Origin: Arcuatula senhousia
Lineage: Eukaryota > Mollusca > Bivalvia > Mytilida > Mytilidae
Assembly: GCA_963971305.1 (NCBI GenBank)
Contig: OZ020317.1
Coordinates: 11,302,001-11,366,000 of the forward strand
DNA length: 64,000 nt
Direction of reading: 5' to 3'
The translations under genes and the position numbers were made by a program. The stretch's first letter is position 1, and every line of letters starts with the position of its first letter. This document shows positions 17,784 to 28,038 of this stretch, piece by piece. The notes beneath the pieces are model-generated. The model had not been told where the DNA came from and ran no database searches. It saw only the letters and a list, made by a program, of their open reading frames with translations.

Positions 17784-20555
17784 TTTTTATACGACCGCAA
17801 ATTTTTTGCGATCGTATAATGGTATGGTGATGTCGTCGTCGTCGTTGTCGTCGTCTGGGGACATTTGGTTTCCATGCGATAACTTGAGTAAATATTGACT
17901 AATTGTTATGAAATTTTGATATGATGTTTCTAACCACTAGAAGAAGGTTCCTATTGTATTTGGGGTTGGTGGCCCCTACCTTTTTGGAAAAAAGGGCCAA
18001 AAGGGGCTAAAACTGGTGTATTGACAAAACTGTTGTAGAATGTTTATTATTCATTTGATTTTTAAAATTCATTTTTTACTGAATTCCTCATTAAATTCTG
18101 TCAACAAAATGTGTCAAAGGTTTTGATGTATATCCAACCGTTACATTGCTACAGGGGGCCAAAGATATGCCACACCCAAAAAATCAACTTTTTAGCTCAC
18201 CTGGACCGAAGGTCCATGTGAGCTATTACCATCACTTGGCGTCCGTCGTCGTCCGTCGTCGTCGTCGTCCGTCGTCGTTAACTTTTCTTTGAAAATCTTC
18301 TCCTCTGAAACGACTGAAGGGATTGCTTTGAAACTTTGCACACTTCATCTATGGGATGTCCTCTACCAAGATTGCACAAATGGTGACCGCCGTCCAAACA
18401 ACATGGCCGCCGTTACTAAAAATAGACCAGGGGGGTCATACTACTGTTTTTGGCTTGTAAATCAAAAAGTATAAGAGATAGATGAAATCTGATGCCACGC
18501 TACTGCTTCAGCATCAAAAGCTCTACAAAAGTCTCCATTTAGTCGAAGTTGTCAGATGACCCCTTATAGGAGATACGGCCCCTTAAAGGTGAAAAATAGC
18601 ATTTTTTCATGTTTTTTGCTTATAGATTGAAAACTATGACAGATAGAGAAAAGTTGTTGCTTGCTTAAATGTTCAGCTCATTTAGCTCTACAAAAGTCTC
18701 CATAGGGTCGAAGTTGTCAGATGACCCCTTATTGGAGTTTTGTCCCCTTAAAGGTGAAAAATAGCATGTTTTCATGTTTTTGGCTTATAGAATGAAAACT
18801 ATGACAGATAAAGAAAAGTTGTTGCTTGCTTAAATGTTCAGCTCATTTAGCTCTACAAAAGTCTCCATAGGGTCTAAGTTGTCAGATGACCCCTTATAGG
18901 AGTTTTGTCCCCTTAAAGGTGAAAAATAGCATTTTTTCATGTTTTTGGCTTATAGAATGAAAACTATGACAGATAGAACAAAGTTGTTGCTTGCTTAAAT
19001 GTTCAGCTCATTTAGCTCTACAAAAGTCTCCATAGGGTCAAAGTTGTCAGATGTCCCCTTAAAGGGGTTACGGCCCCTAAAATAACGTTCTTTCATGTTT
19101 TGGCCTATAAAATGATAACTATAGCAGATAGAGAGAAGCAGTTGCTTGCTTAAATGTTCAGTTCATTTAGCTCTACAAAAGTCTCCATAGGGTAAAAGTT
19201 GTTAGATGTCCCCTTTTAGGGGTTACGGCCCCTAATATAACGTTCTTTCATGTTTTTGGCCTATGGAATGAAAACTATTGCAGATAGAGAGAAGCTATTG
19301 CTTGCTTAAATGTTCAGCTTATTTAGCTCTACCAAAGTCTCCATAGGGTCAAAGTTGTCAGATGTCCCCTTAAAGGGGTTACGGCCCCTTAAATAACGCT
19401 CTTTCATGTTTTGGCCTATAAAATGAAAACTATAGCAGATAGAGAGAAGCAGTTGCTTGCTTAAATGTTCAGTTCATTTAGCTCTACAAAAGTTTTCATA
19501 GGGTCAAAGTTGTCAGATGACCCTTATAGGGGTTACAGCCCCTAAAATAACGTTTTTTCTTGTTTTTGGCCTATGGAATGAAAACTATTGCAGATAGAGA
19601 GAAGCTATTGCTTGCTTAAATGTTCAGCTTATTTAGCTCTATCAAAGTCTATATTATGGTCAAAGTTGTCAGATGTCCCCTTATAGGGGTTACGGCCCCT
19701 AATATAACGTTCTTTCATGTTTTGGCATATAAAATGAAAACTATAGCAGATAGAGAGAAGCAGATGCTTGCTTAAATGTTCAGTTCATTTAGCTCTACAA
19801 AAGTTTTCATAGGGTCAGAGTTGTCAGATGACACCTTATAGGTGTTATGGCCCTTAAAATAACGTTTTTTCATGATTTGGGCCTACGGCTACAGAAAGAA
19901 AACTATAGTAGATAGAGAAAATCTGTTACTTGCTTAAATGTTCAGCTCATTTAGCTCTCGAAAAGTCTTTTTAGGGTCGACATCGAGACCAGGTGAGCGA
20001 TTCAGGCTCCTGGGAGCCTCTTGTTTATTTGTGGTCTGATTTTCAAAATCTTTTTTTCATTGGAATCCTTGTGAAAATCCCTGCCTGCATTTTTCAATCA
20101 GATTTGCAATATCTCTTACTATTTTTGAGATATTAGGGGTCAAAGGAGCAAAAGTAGCTCAAGGCAAATGTTTTTACACAGGAAATTTAGCTGTAGTGGG
20201 CCAGTCAATTGATATGAGGTTAAAATATGATGATTATATCCACTGAAGGAAGATTTTTATTGCATTTGGGGTTTGTGGTCCTAACCTTTTAAAAAAAAGG
20301 GCCAAAAGATGGCTAAAACGGGCCAAAAATGTCAATTAATACAGAAATAAGATTTTTCTATTAAATGTTAATATAAATATATATGTGTTAAATGTGCATT
20401 TTAAAGTCCACCATGGGATGCATGTGTCAAAAATCTTTGTAAGTCCACCATGGGCTGCATGTGACAAAAGCAATAGACTATCCATATTGGGCGTCCAATG
20501 TACAGGGTTCAACTTGTTGCGGTCGTATCATGCTGCGCTCGACGTAGCTTTTTAT
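17784..20555 (+). mobile_element. TTTTTATACGACCGC element, copy 3, interrupted by an AGCTCACC element
   Basis: The ends match copies 1 and 2 (start near 17784, end GTCGTATCATGCTGCGCTCG then ACGTAGCTTTTTAT). The body is split at 18194-20023 by a different element. Joining the flanks across the insert restores ATCAACTTTTT...ATTTGTGGTC as in copy 2. Confidence 0.75.
18194..20023 (+). mobile_element. AGCTCACC...CTCTTG element, copy A (nested)
   Basis: It begins with a hairpin, AGCTCACCTGGACC/GGTCCATGTGAGCT, followed by a GTCCGTCGTC microsatellite. It ends GACCAGGTGAGCGATTCAGG then CTCCTGGGAGCCTCTTG. The interior is a tandem series of about ten units of about 170 bp. Each holds GTTGCTTGCTTAAATGTTCA, CATTTAGCTCTACAAAAGTC and GTTGTCAGATG.CCCCTTATAGGGG. 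Compared with the empty site in copy 2 of the host element, insertion is into a T run with at most 2-3 duplicated T. No open frame of note. Confidence 0.8.
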
Positions 20556-20932
20556 TATATTCATACAAATTCTATTGAAAATTGACCCGAATTTAATTCT
20601 CCTATAAGTTTTTTGTTATTTTTTTTTTTTCATTTTTGTTGTAAATTTTGTGTATCCATACAATTTGTATGGAAAATTGATCCTAATTGAACTCTCCTTC
20701 AATCTAAATAAGATTAGACTTTAAGTTCAGATTTTGTGCTATTTCTACTATCATCACCGAAAAATAGAAGATTTGAACTTATTGTCTCCTATAAGTTTTT
20801 TTACCCTGCACATTCTAAGTGGTAAAAAAGTTCGAACACATGTAATAATTCCATGCAGTATTTTGAAACATATGCAATGAATATTTCTTTTGGCTTTGTT
20901 ATAGTTTGCCTGTAAATTTTCCTTTCCTTTTT
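20556..20932. other. AT-rich spacer, no gene seen
   Basis: Non-coding spacer between two dispersed elements. It contains two diverged ATACAAATT.TATTGAAAATTGA motifs (near 20565 and 20655) and nothing else recognisable. Confidence 0.5.
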
Positions 20933-22120
20933 AGCTCACCTGGACCGAAGGTCCATGTGAGCTTATGCCATCACTATGCGTCTGTCGTCGTCCGTCGTCG
21001 TCTGTCGTCCGTTAACAATTTCAAAAATCTTCTCCTCTGAAACCACTGAACCAATTTAACAGAAACTTGGCAGGAATGATATATGACATGTTGGCAACAA
21101 ACGATCCTCATTTTGAAATGCTTTGATAAAAAACATGGCCGCCGTTACTAAAAATAGACTAGGGGGGTCAGACTACTGTTTTTGGCTTATAAATCAAAAA
21201 GTATAAGAGATAGAGGAAATCTGAGGCCACGCTACTGATTCAGCATCAAAAGCTCTACAAAAGTCTCCATTTGGTCAAAGTTGTCAGATGACCCCTTATA
21301 GAGGTTACGGCCCTTTAAAGGTGAAAAATAGCATTTTTTCATGTTTTTGGCCTACAGAATGAAAACTATTGCAGATAGAGATTAGCTGTTGCTTGCTTAA
21401 ATGTTCAGCTCATTTAACTCTACAAAAGTCTCCATAGGGTCGAAGTTGTCAGATGACCCCTTATAGGGGTTACGGCCCCTTAAAGGTGAAAAATAGCCAT
21501 TTTTCATGTTTTTGGCCTACAGAATGAAAACTATTGCAGATAGAGATTAGCTGTTGCTTGCTTAAATGTTCAGCTCATTTAGCTCTACGAAATTCTCCAT
21601 AGGGTCGAAGTTGTCAGATGACCCCTTATAGGGGTTACGGCCCCTGAAAAATAGCCATTTTTCATGTTTTTGGCCTACAGAATGAAAACTATTGCAGATA
21701 GAGATTAGCTGTTGCTTGCTTAAATGTTCAGCCCATTTAGCTCTACAAAATTCTTCATAGGGTCGAAGTTGTCAGATGACCCCTTATATGGGTTACGGCC
21801 CCTGAAAAATAGCCATTTTTCATGTTTTTGGCCTACAGAATGAAAACTATTGCAGATAGAGATTAGCTGTTGCTTGCTTAAATGTTCAGCTCATTTAGCT
21901 CTACAAAATTCTCCACAGGGTCGAAGTTGTTAGATGACCCCTTATAGGGGTTACGGCCCCTGAAAAAAGTGATTTTTCATGTTTTTGGCCTACAGAATGA
22001 AAACTATTGCAGATAGAGATTAGCTGTTGCTTGCTTAAATGTTCAGCTCATTTAGCTCTACAAAAGTATAGGGTCAACATCAAGACCAGGTGAGCGATTC
22101 AGGCTCCTGGGAGCCTCTTG
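20933..22120 (+). mobile_element. AGCTCACC...CTCTTG element, copy B
   Basis: Same hairpin start and GAGCGATTCAGGCTCCTGGG then AGCCTCTTG end as copy A. It is preceded by CCTTTTT, again a T-rich target. About five internal units of about 170 bp, more alike to each other (GCAGATAGAGATTAGCTGTT in each) than to those of copy A. This indicates homogenisation or expansion within the copy. Confidence 0.8.
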
Positions 22121-24117
22121 TCTTCAAATGCAATAAATGTTTCTATTTCTATCATGACAGAGTGTTTTTTTTTTGCAGTGATAAAATATTCACGACCAAC
22201 ACTGAGATGCGAAAATTATGTTGTTATATAATGTTTAATACACCATGATAATTACACTACACGAAAAAAAAAATTCATCTCTTTTTTTTTCACAAAAATG
22301 CAAAATTTTTCACCCATGAAAAAAAATTCTTATGGTATTATCACCAGAGTTTTGAGTGATGTACTTAATGATTCAATTGTTAAGATATTTCTTAGGACGG
22401 TTAATTATTTATTTCACACTTTTTATATTTAGAATTTTTTTCAAATAAGTTTTAAAGATGTTGTGCTAAAACTCGGTTAAAAAAACGATAATTTTTGTAT
22501 ACCTTATGAAAAGTGCTTAATAAAGTATTTATTTTTATATTTAATATTTATGATTTATACATGTAATTTTTGTGAAAGATATTTTTTTTCTGTTCTTAAA
22601 ATTCTTTTCATATTTCTTTGTTGTAAACTGAATTGCAAGTCAAATATATGCTTTTGCATTTAATGGCTTTAAACTGTAAAGCAAGTAATACCTCTGTGTT
22701 AAAAGTATAATTGCTTTATCTTTATAGATATTTCTATAAATACTTACTGTACTTGCTTCCAAAATGTTATTGCTTTTCACAAATTTGTATGCTTGCTATA
22801 ATTCTATTATTATTTTTGTAAGAAAAACAATTGATATTTCTGTAAGAAAAATCATTATATAAATGAAGCAAAACAATTTTATATTTGATGTAAGTAAAAC
22901 TAGTAATATTCTGGGAAGTAAAACTAGACATTTTTGAAGCAGACTTTTGATCTTTTTTTAATTTAGGGGATCAATTGGACTTTATTAAAGGGGATATCAA
23001 ATAGCAAGGCTAAAATAATATTGTGGCCTTTTATTTACTTCAAAATTTGCCAAATTATGTATTTTAATAACTTAAATTAACCTTCTTAATCTAAAAAAAA
23101 ATCAAACCATAGGTGTCTTGTGAAAAGTTTTGTTGAACAAAATGGAGTTTTTAACATTTACTATTTTGATCACTGAGAAGCTTGACATATTTTTAATAAA
23201 TGTAACCAAATAAAACATTCAAATGATTTTAAGAGTTATCTACCTTAGGTGAATTGTATCCCCTTAAATACATGTCACTATACTCCATTCTTTATAAAGA
23301 AAACTTTTCCAATTTTGAGATCAAGAACAATTGCTTGCATCAGAAATGAAAAACTCATATTTTCTAGGAAATTCAAAATTGGTTTTCAATTAATCTATTA
23401 TGGTTATACTAGGTTGGTATAAATGATATTTAATTATTTCTATGATAATTATTATTTTTGTAATTAGTGTTGCTTTTTTGCTTGTTATTGGAATTACATG
23501 CAGGACATTAAATTGTGGGTTTTTATCCCTTACTTTTGAGTAAGATGAAAAAAGTTATAAAGGATATTTTATTAAAAACTTAATGTTCCATGACCAAATT
23601 TGAATAATACGGAAATTGAATATGTAGACCAGTATGATTTGTTTTTGTTGTTAAAGTTGTATAAAACGAGTGAACTGAAAATTATATATAATTTATAATT
23701 CAACACAACTAAATATGAGTAAGGACAAGAATATGTCCAAATCACATATACATAATGTTCCAACTATCAACATTTTGAATGGATGGACCGACGATCAGAT
23801 TATAGCACTATATGCCCCCTTACTTTGGTAGATGGGTCATAACAAATGCATGATAGACCTGTATTTGTATTGATTTTTGTTTATTTTTAGTAATTTCTTC
23901 AAGGAATTTTCAAGTGAAGCTACACATTTTGGGGAATGTATTCACAATTTAAGGTCCTGCATGGTGAATTGGGTTGAGATATGATTTTTTTTTATAAGTT
24001 TGTAATTTTTCTATTATTAGATAATCTATTTTTCTTTTTTTTATAAAAGTATATGATTGTTTGAAATTATTCTTTGTTTTGTGTACTATCATTTAGATAA
24101 TAAATAGATTTGACAAT
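22121..24117. other. AT-rich intergenic stretch, no gene seen
   Basis: About 2 kb of very AT-rich sequence with A and T runs. No open frame with family resemblance, no splice-flanked exon and no RNA gene was recognised. Confidence 0.55.
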
Positions 24118-24210
24118 AAAAATCTTTTTAGTGTTTGACTGGTTGTTGTAACGAGATGATCACCTCAATATCCCAATTATGTCTTCACTATTGTGTTACA
24201 TTTTATGTTA

Positions 24211-24491
24211 CAGGGTTCCCATGCTATCCTTGAATTCAAGTAAACCTGGAAAAGACTTGAATTTCATTTCAATGTTCAAAAACCTGGAAAAATCCTTGAA
24301 TTTTATCAAATATCCTTGAAAAACCCTGGAATTTTGTAATATGCAGATTTGTTGACCGTTTGATAGGCTGAAAAATATTGGATTTTTTCAATTTTTGCGG
24401 ACTATTTTAATCCTTGAAAATGACCTCAATACCTTTGAAAAGTCCTTGAAAAACCCTTGAATTTTGTGTCCAAAAAATAGTGGGAACCCTG
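24211..24491. repeat. hAT-like MITE, CAGGGTTCCCA...TGGGAACCCTG
   Basis: A 281-bp unit with perfect 11-bp inverted ends. The interior is full of TCCTTGAA/CCTGGAAAA variants. CAG(G)G ends are typical of hAT-derived MITEs. The candidate 8-bp flanks (TTATGTTA / AATTGTTA) agree at only five positions, so the target duplication is uncertain. Confidence 0.7.
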
Positions 24492-24573
24492 AATTGTTAC
24501 TTCCAGAACATAAGATAGCAATGGTAGAGGGAGGATTGGCTCACCATAAAACCTGGTTTAACCCACTACTTTT

Positions 24574-26360
24574 AGCTCACCTGGACCAAAGGTCCAGGTG
24601 AGCTATTACCATCACTTGGCGTCCGTCGTCGTCCGTTGTCTGTCGTCTGTCGTCGTCGTCTGTTAACAATTTTTCAAAAATCTTCTCCTCTAAAACTACT
24701 GAACAGAATTTAATGAAACTTTGTATGAATGAACCTTGGGGTGTCCTGCACCAAACTTGTGTTTTGATTTTTGTTCTGCCAAAAAACATGACCAACATAA
24801 CTAAAAATAGACCATGGGGGTCAGACTACTGTTTTTGGCCTGCCAAAAAAAAACAATAAGAGATAGATGAAATCTGATGCCACCCTACTGCTTCAGCATC
24901 AAAAGTTCTACAAAAGTCTCCATTTGGTCGAAGTTGTCAGATGATCCCTTATAGGGGTTACAGCCCATTATAGGTGAAAAATAGCATTTTTTCATGTTTT
25001 TGGCTATTAGAATGAAAACTTTTGCAGATAGAGAAAAGCTTTTGCTTGCTTAATTGTTCAGCTCATTTAGCTCCACCAAAGTCGTCATAGGGTCAAAGTT
25101 GTCAGATGACCCCTTATAGGGGTTACAGCCCCTGACAGACGAAAAATAGTGTTTTTGGCCTATAGAATGAAAACTATTGCAGATAGAAAAAATCTGTTGC
25201 TTGCTTAAATGTTTAGCTCATTTACCTCTACAAAAGTTGTCATAGAGTCCAAGTTGTCAGATGACCCCTTATAGGGGTTACAGTCCCTTAAAGGCGAAAA
25301 AAAAGTGTTTTTTTGCCTATAGAATGAAAACTTTTGCAGATAGAGAAAAGCAGTTGCTTGCTTAAATGTTCAGCTCATGTAGCTCTACAAAAGTCTTCAT
25401 AGGGTCGAAGTTGTCAGATGACCCCTTATATGGGTTACAGCCTCTTGAAGGCGAAAAATAGTGTTTTAGGCCTATAAATGAAAACTATTGCAGATAGAGA
25501 AAAGCTGTTGCTTGCTTAAATGTTCAGCTCATTTTCCTCTTCAAAAGTCGTCATAGGGTCAAAGTTGTCAGATGACCCCTTATAGGGGCTACAGCCCCTG
25601 ATAGGCGAAAAATAGTGTTTTTGGCCTATAGAATGAAAACTATTGCAGATAGAGAAAAGCTGTTGCTTGCTTTAATGTTCAGCTCATGTAGCTCTTCAGA
25701 AGTCTTCATAGGGTCAAAGTTGTCAGATGACCCCTTATAAGGGTTACAGCCCCTTAAAGGCGAAAAATAGTGTTTTTGGCCTACAGAATGAAAACTATCA
25801 CAGATTGAGAAAAGTTGTTGCTTGCTAAAATGTTCAGCTCATTTACCTCGTAACAAAAGTCATCATAGGGTTGAAGTTGTCAGATAACCCTTTATAGGGA
25901 TGACAGCCCCTTAAAGGTGACAAATAGTGTTTTTGGTCTATAGCATATAGAGCAAAGCTGTTGCTTGCTTAAATGTTGAGCTCATTTAGCTCTACAAAAG
26001 CATTCATAGGGTTGAAGTTGTCAGATGACCCCTTATAGGGATTACATCCCCTTATTAAACATGTTTCATAATTTTGGCTTATACACATGTATAATGAAAA
26101 CTAAAGCAGATAAAAAAAGGTGGTTGCTTGCTTAAATGTTCAGTTCATTAAGCTCTTAACAAAGGTCTCTATAGAGTCAAGGTGTGCAGATGGCCCTTAA
26201 AATAACATTTTGCCCGTTTTTTGGCCTATAGAATGAAAACCATTGCTGAAAGAGAAAAGCTGTTGCTTGCTTAAATGTTCAGCTTATTCAGCTCTACAAA
26301 GTTCTTCATAGGGTTGACATCAAGACCAGGTGAGCGATTCAGGCTCCTGGGAGCCCCTTG
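24574..26360 (+). mobile_element. AGCTCACC...CTCTTG element, copy C
   Basis: Starts AGCTCACCTGGACCAAAGGT after CTACTTTT and ends GAGCGATTCAGGCTCCTGGG then AGCCCCTTG before TTTTTTAATGCC. About ten internal units of about 170 bp. Its insertion site can be read against the 56.6-kb and 56.9-kb repeats, where CCCACCACTTCTTTGGAAGT and CCCACCATTTCGTTTGAAAT run on uninterrupted. Confidence 0.8.
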
Positions 26361-26584
26361 TTTTTTAATGCCTCTACCAAGTAAGGACCATTGGGAACTT
26401 CTATTTCTCTTTTATGTCCCTTGTTTTTCTTTTCTTTTTGGACATTTTAGATTGATCCTCCAAGTTCGGTAAATTTGTTATTTCCTTTATTTCACACATC
26501 ATAAATAACTCACTTAGAAAGGTTTTTTATACTCGATTTCAGAATAGTGGTACCTTTTTCAATTGAATTGAAATTGACATGGTA

Positions 26585-26978
26585 TTTTCATTTAATGAAA
26601 AACATCTCACATAATGATAAAGTATTCTCACATAGTAAAAATAGAATACTAGTAACACAATTGAAATAATCTCGCATAATGAATAAAAAACTTCACATAA
26701 TGAAAAAAGGTATAATCATCACATGATGAAAAAAGTTTTTTCTCACATAATGAGATAGTTTAATCATATATTGAAAAATATGTGTACTCAAAAATAAGAA
26801 AGTATCTAAACATAATGACAAATATTTCTTACATAATTATAAAGACATCTAACATAATGACAAAGTATTCTCACATAATGAAAGTGTTCTATCGAATTGC
26901 AAAGTATTTTCACATAACTGCCAAAAAATCTCACAAAATGACAAAGTATTCTCACATAATGCCAAGATATTCTAACAT
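26585..26978 (+). repeat. Satellite TTCTCACATAATGACAAAGTA, left block
   Basis: Imperfect tandem units of about 20-24 bp built on TCTCACATAATGA.AAAGTAT. Same unit and same strand as the large block at 49765-53345. The two blocks flank an RTE-like LINE, as expected if the LINE inserted into one array. Confidence 0.85.
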
Positions 26979-27444
26979 TACTTACTTAGTCCAGGGATTA
27001 AATAAAACTGATTTTGGACATTCCTGCTTAGTCCTCTTCGTCTCTAGTGAGACATAAGGTTGCAATCTTTTCCCTCCACTTGGGTCGATCTTTTGTTAAC
27101 TTCTTTGCCTCAACCCACGTCAAGCCTCCATTACTCAATTCTGCCACCACTGTCCTTCGCCATGTTGGTTTGGTCTTACAGGTTTCCTTTATCCAGGTGG
27201 AGTCCATCTTGGGACTCTTTTTTGGAGTCGTGATTTTCCCAACCTAGCCACCTTAGCCTTCTTTCCTTATTTTCAATACAATGTAGTGATGTTCTTGCAA
27301 CTAGTGAGTTTTCTTCCATAGTTGCCTGTTTGAAAATGTGTTCGGCCAAAATACATTACTTATCTTCCTGAGGCATCCATTATAGAAACTTTCCAATTTA
27401 AATTCTTCAGGTCACTTTGGATGATCCCCCAGCACTCAGTTCCA

Positions 27445-27640
27445 TAATTAGAAAATAATGAGATGTGGAATAAGTGTACGCGACACAGCCCACAATCAAG
27501 CGGCAATTCAGAAAAACCACAATGAACAACCGCCAGCAGCCTTCAACGAGGCCAGTAGGCGCTGCTCGCGGTTCTGCTATTGACCCATGGTCTAAATAAA
27601 ATGCATATAATTCAAATCCAGTCCTGAAATAGTCACAGAT
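27445..27640 (-). repeat. Dispersed 190-bp repeat, copy 2
   Basis: Reverse-oriented close copy of 12660-12850 (GAACCGCGAGCAGCGCCTAC in both when aligned). It sits inside the LINE between its TKIKLLCSNVK and NYGTECW segments, so it inserted after the LINE. Confidence 0.8.
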
Positions 27641-28029
27641 AGACCTCTTTCTTGACATTACTACATAAAAGTTTGATCTTTGTTTTAAGAGAATATAAGC
27701 TTGATTTCCAAATTGGACGGCAAGATTAGGCTTCCTAGGTAGGTGAACTCTTCAACATAATCTATTGTAGTCTATTTTATTGTGAAATATCTGGTTGGGT
27801 TGGTATTACTTTTCATAGATTTTGTTTTAGAAGTGCTGATGTTTAGTCCTGTTTGTTTTGAGAATTTATTAAGGCGGTCTGTTTTTTCCTGGATGTGGCT
27901 GGCGTTGGTTGATAAAATGGCTAGGTCGTCTGGAAAATCAAGATCTTCTAGGTGTGAGGACAAATCCCATTGTATTCCACTGGGTCTGTCTGCAGTTGTT
28001 TTCCTCATTACCCAATCGATTGTTACAAG

Positions 28030-28038
28030 GAAAAGAAT
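28030..28038. repeat. Left 9-bp target site duplication GAAAAGAAT
   Basis: GAAAAGAAT directly precedes ACCTAACACAAG. The identical 9 bp directly follows ...CTTGTGTTAGGT at 47713-47721. Confidence 0.95.

Larger units (their letters stand above)
24118..26480 (+). repeat. Dispersed repeat (GTGTTTGACTGGT...GTTCGGTAAATTTGTTATT), carrying two insertions
   Basis: The flanks match the copy at 56502-57085: GTGTTTGACTGGTTGTTGTA and GAGATGATCACCTCAATAT at the left, ATAGCAATGGTAGAGGGAGG and ACCTGGTTTAACCCAC in the middle, CAAGTAAGGACCATTG and CAAGTTCGGTAAATTTGTTA at the right. The 24-kb copy is interrupted by a CAGGGTTCCCA MITE (24211-24491) and an AGCTCACC element (24574-26360). The 56-kb copy lacks both. 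Confidence 0.7.
26979..28038 (-). pseudogene. RTE-like LINE, 3' part: reverse transcriptase C-terminal half
   Basis: Read on the minus strand from 28038: ILFLVTIDWVMRKTTADRPS, then GIQWDL...LEDLDFPDDLAIL (the RT catalytic ADD region, Ala replaced by Pro), QEKTDRLNKFSKQTGLNIST and SKTKSM. Then in shifted frames come FTYLGSLI, GTECWGI, RKISNVFWPNTFSN and LWKKT. It ends near TRDEED and a stop at about 27028, followed by an AAGTAAGTAA-like tail. A 190-bp dispersed repeat interrupts it at 27445-27640. The LINE continues, upstream in its own sense, at 47713-49700 on the far side of the giant Foldback insert. Multiple frameshifts: an inactive copy. Confidence 0.85.

Noticed and set aside
18289..18474. 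61-codon open frame in the AGCTCACC element
   Set aside because: Other copies of the element do not keep the frame.
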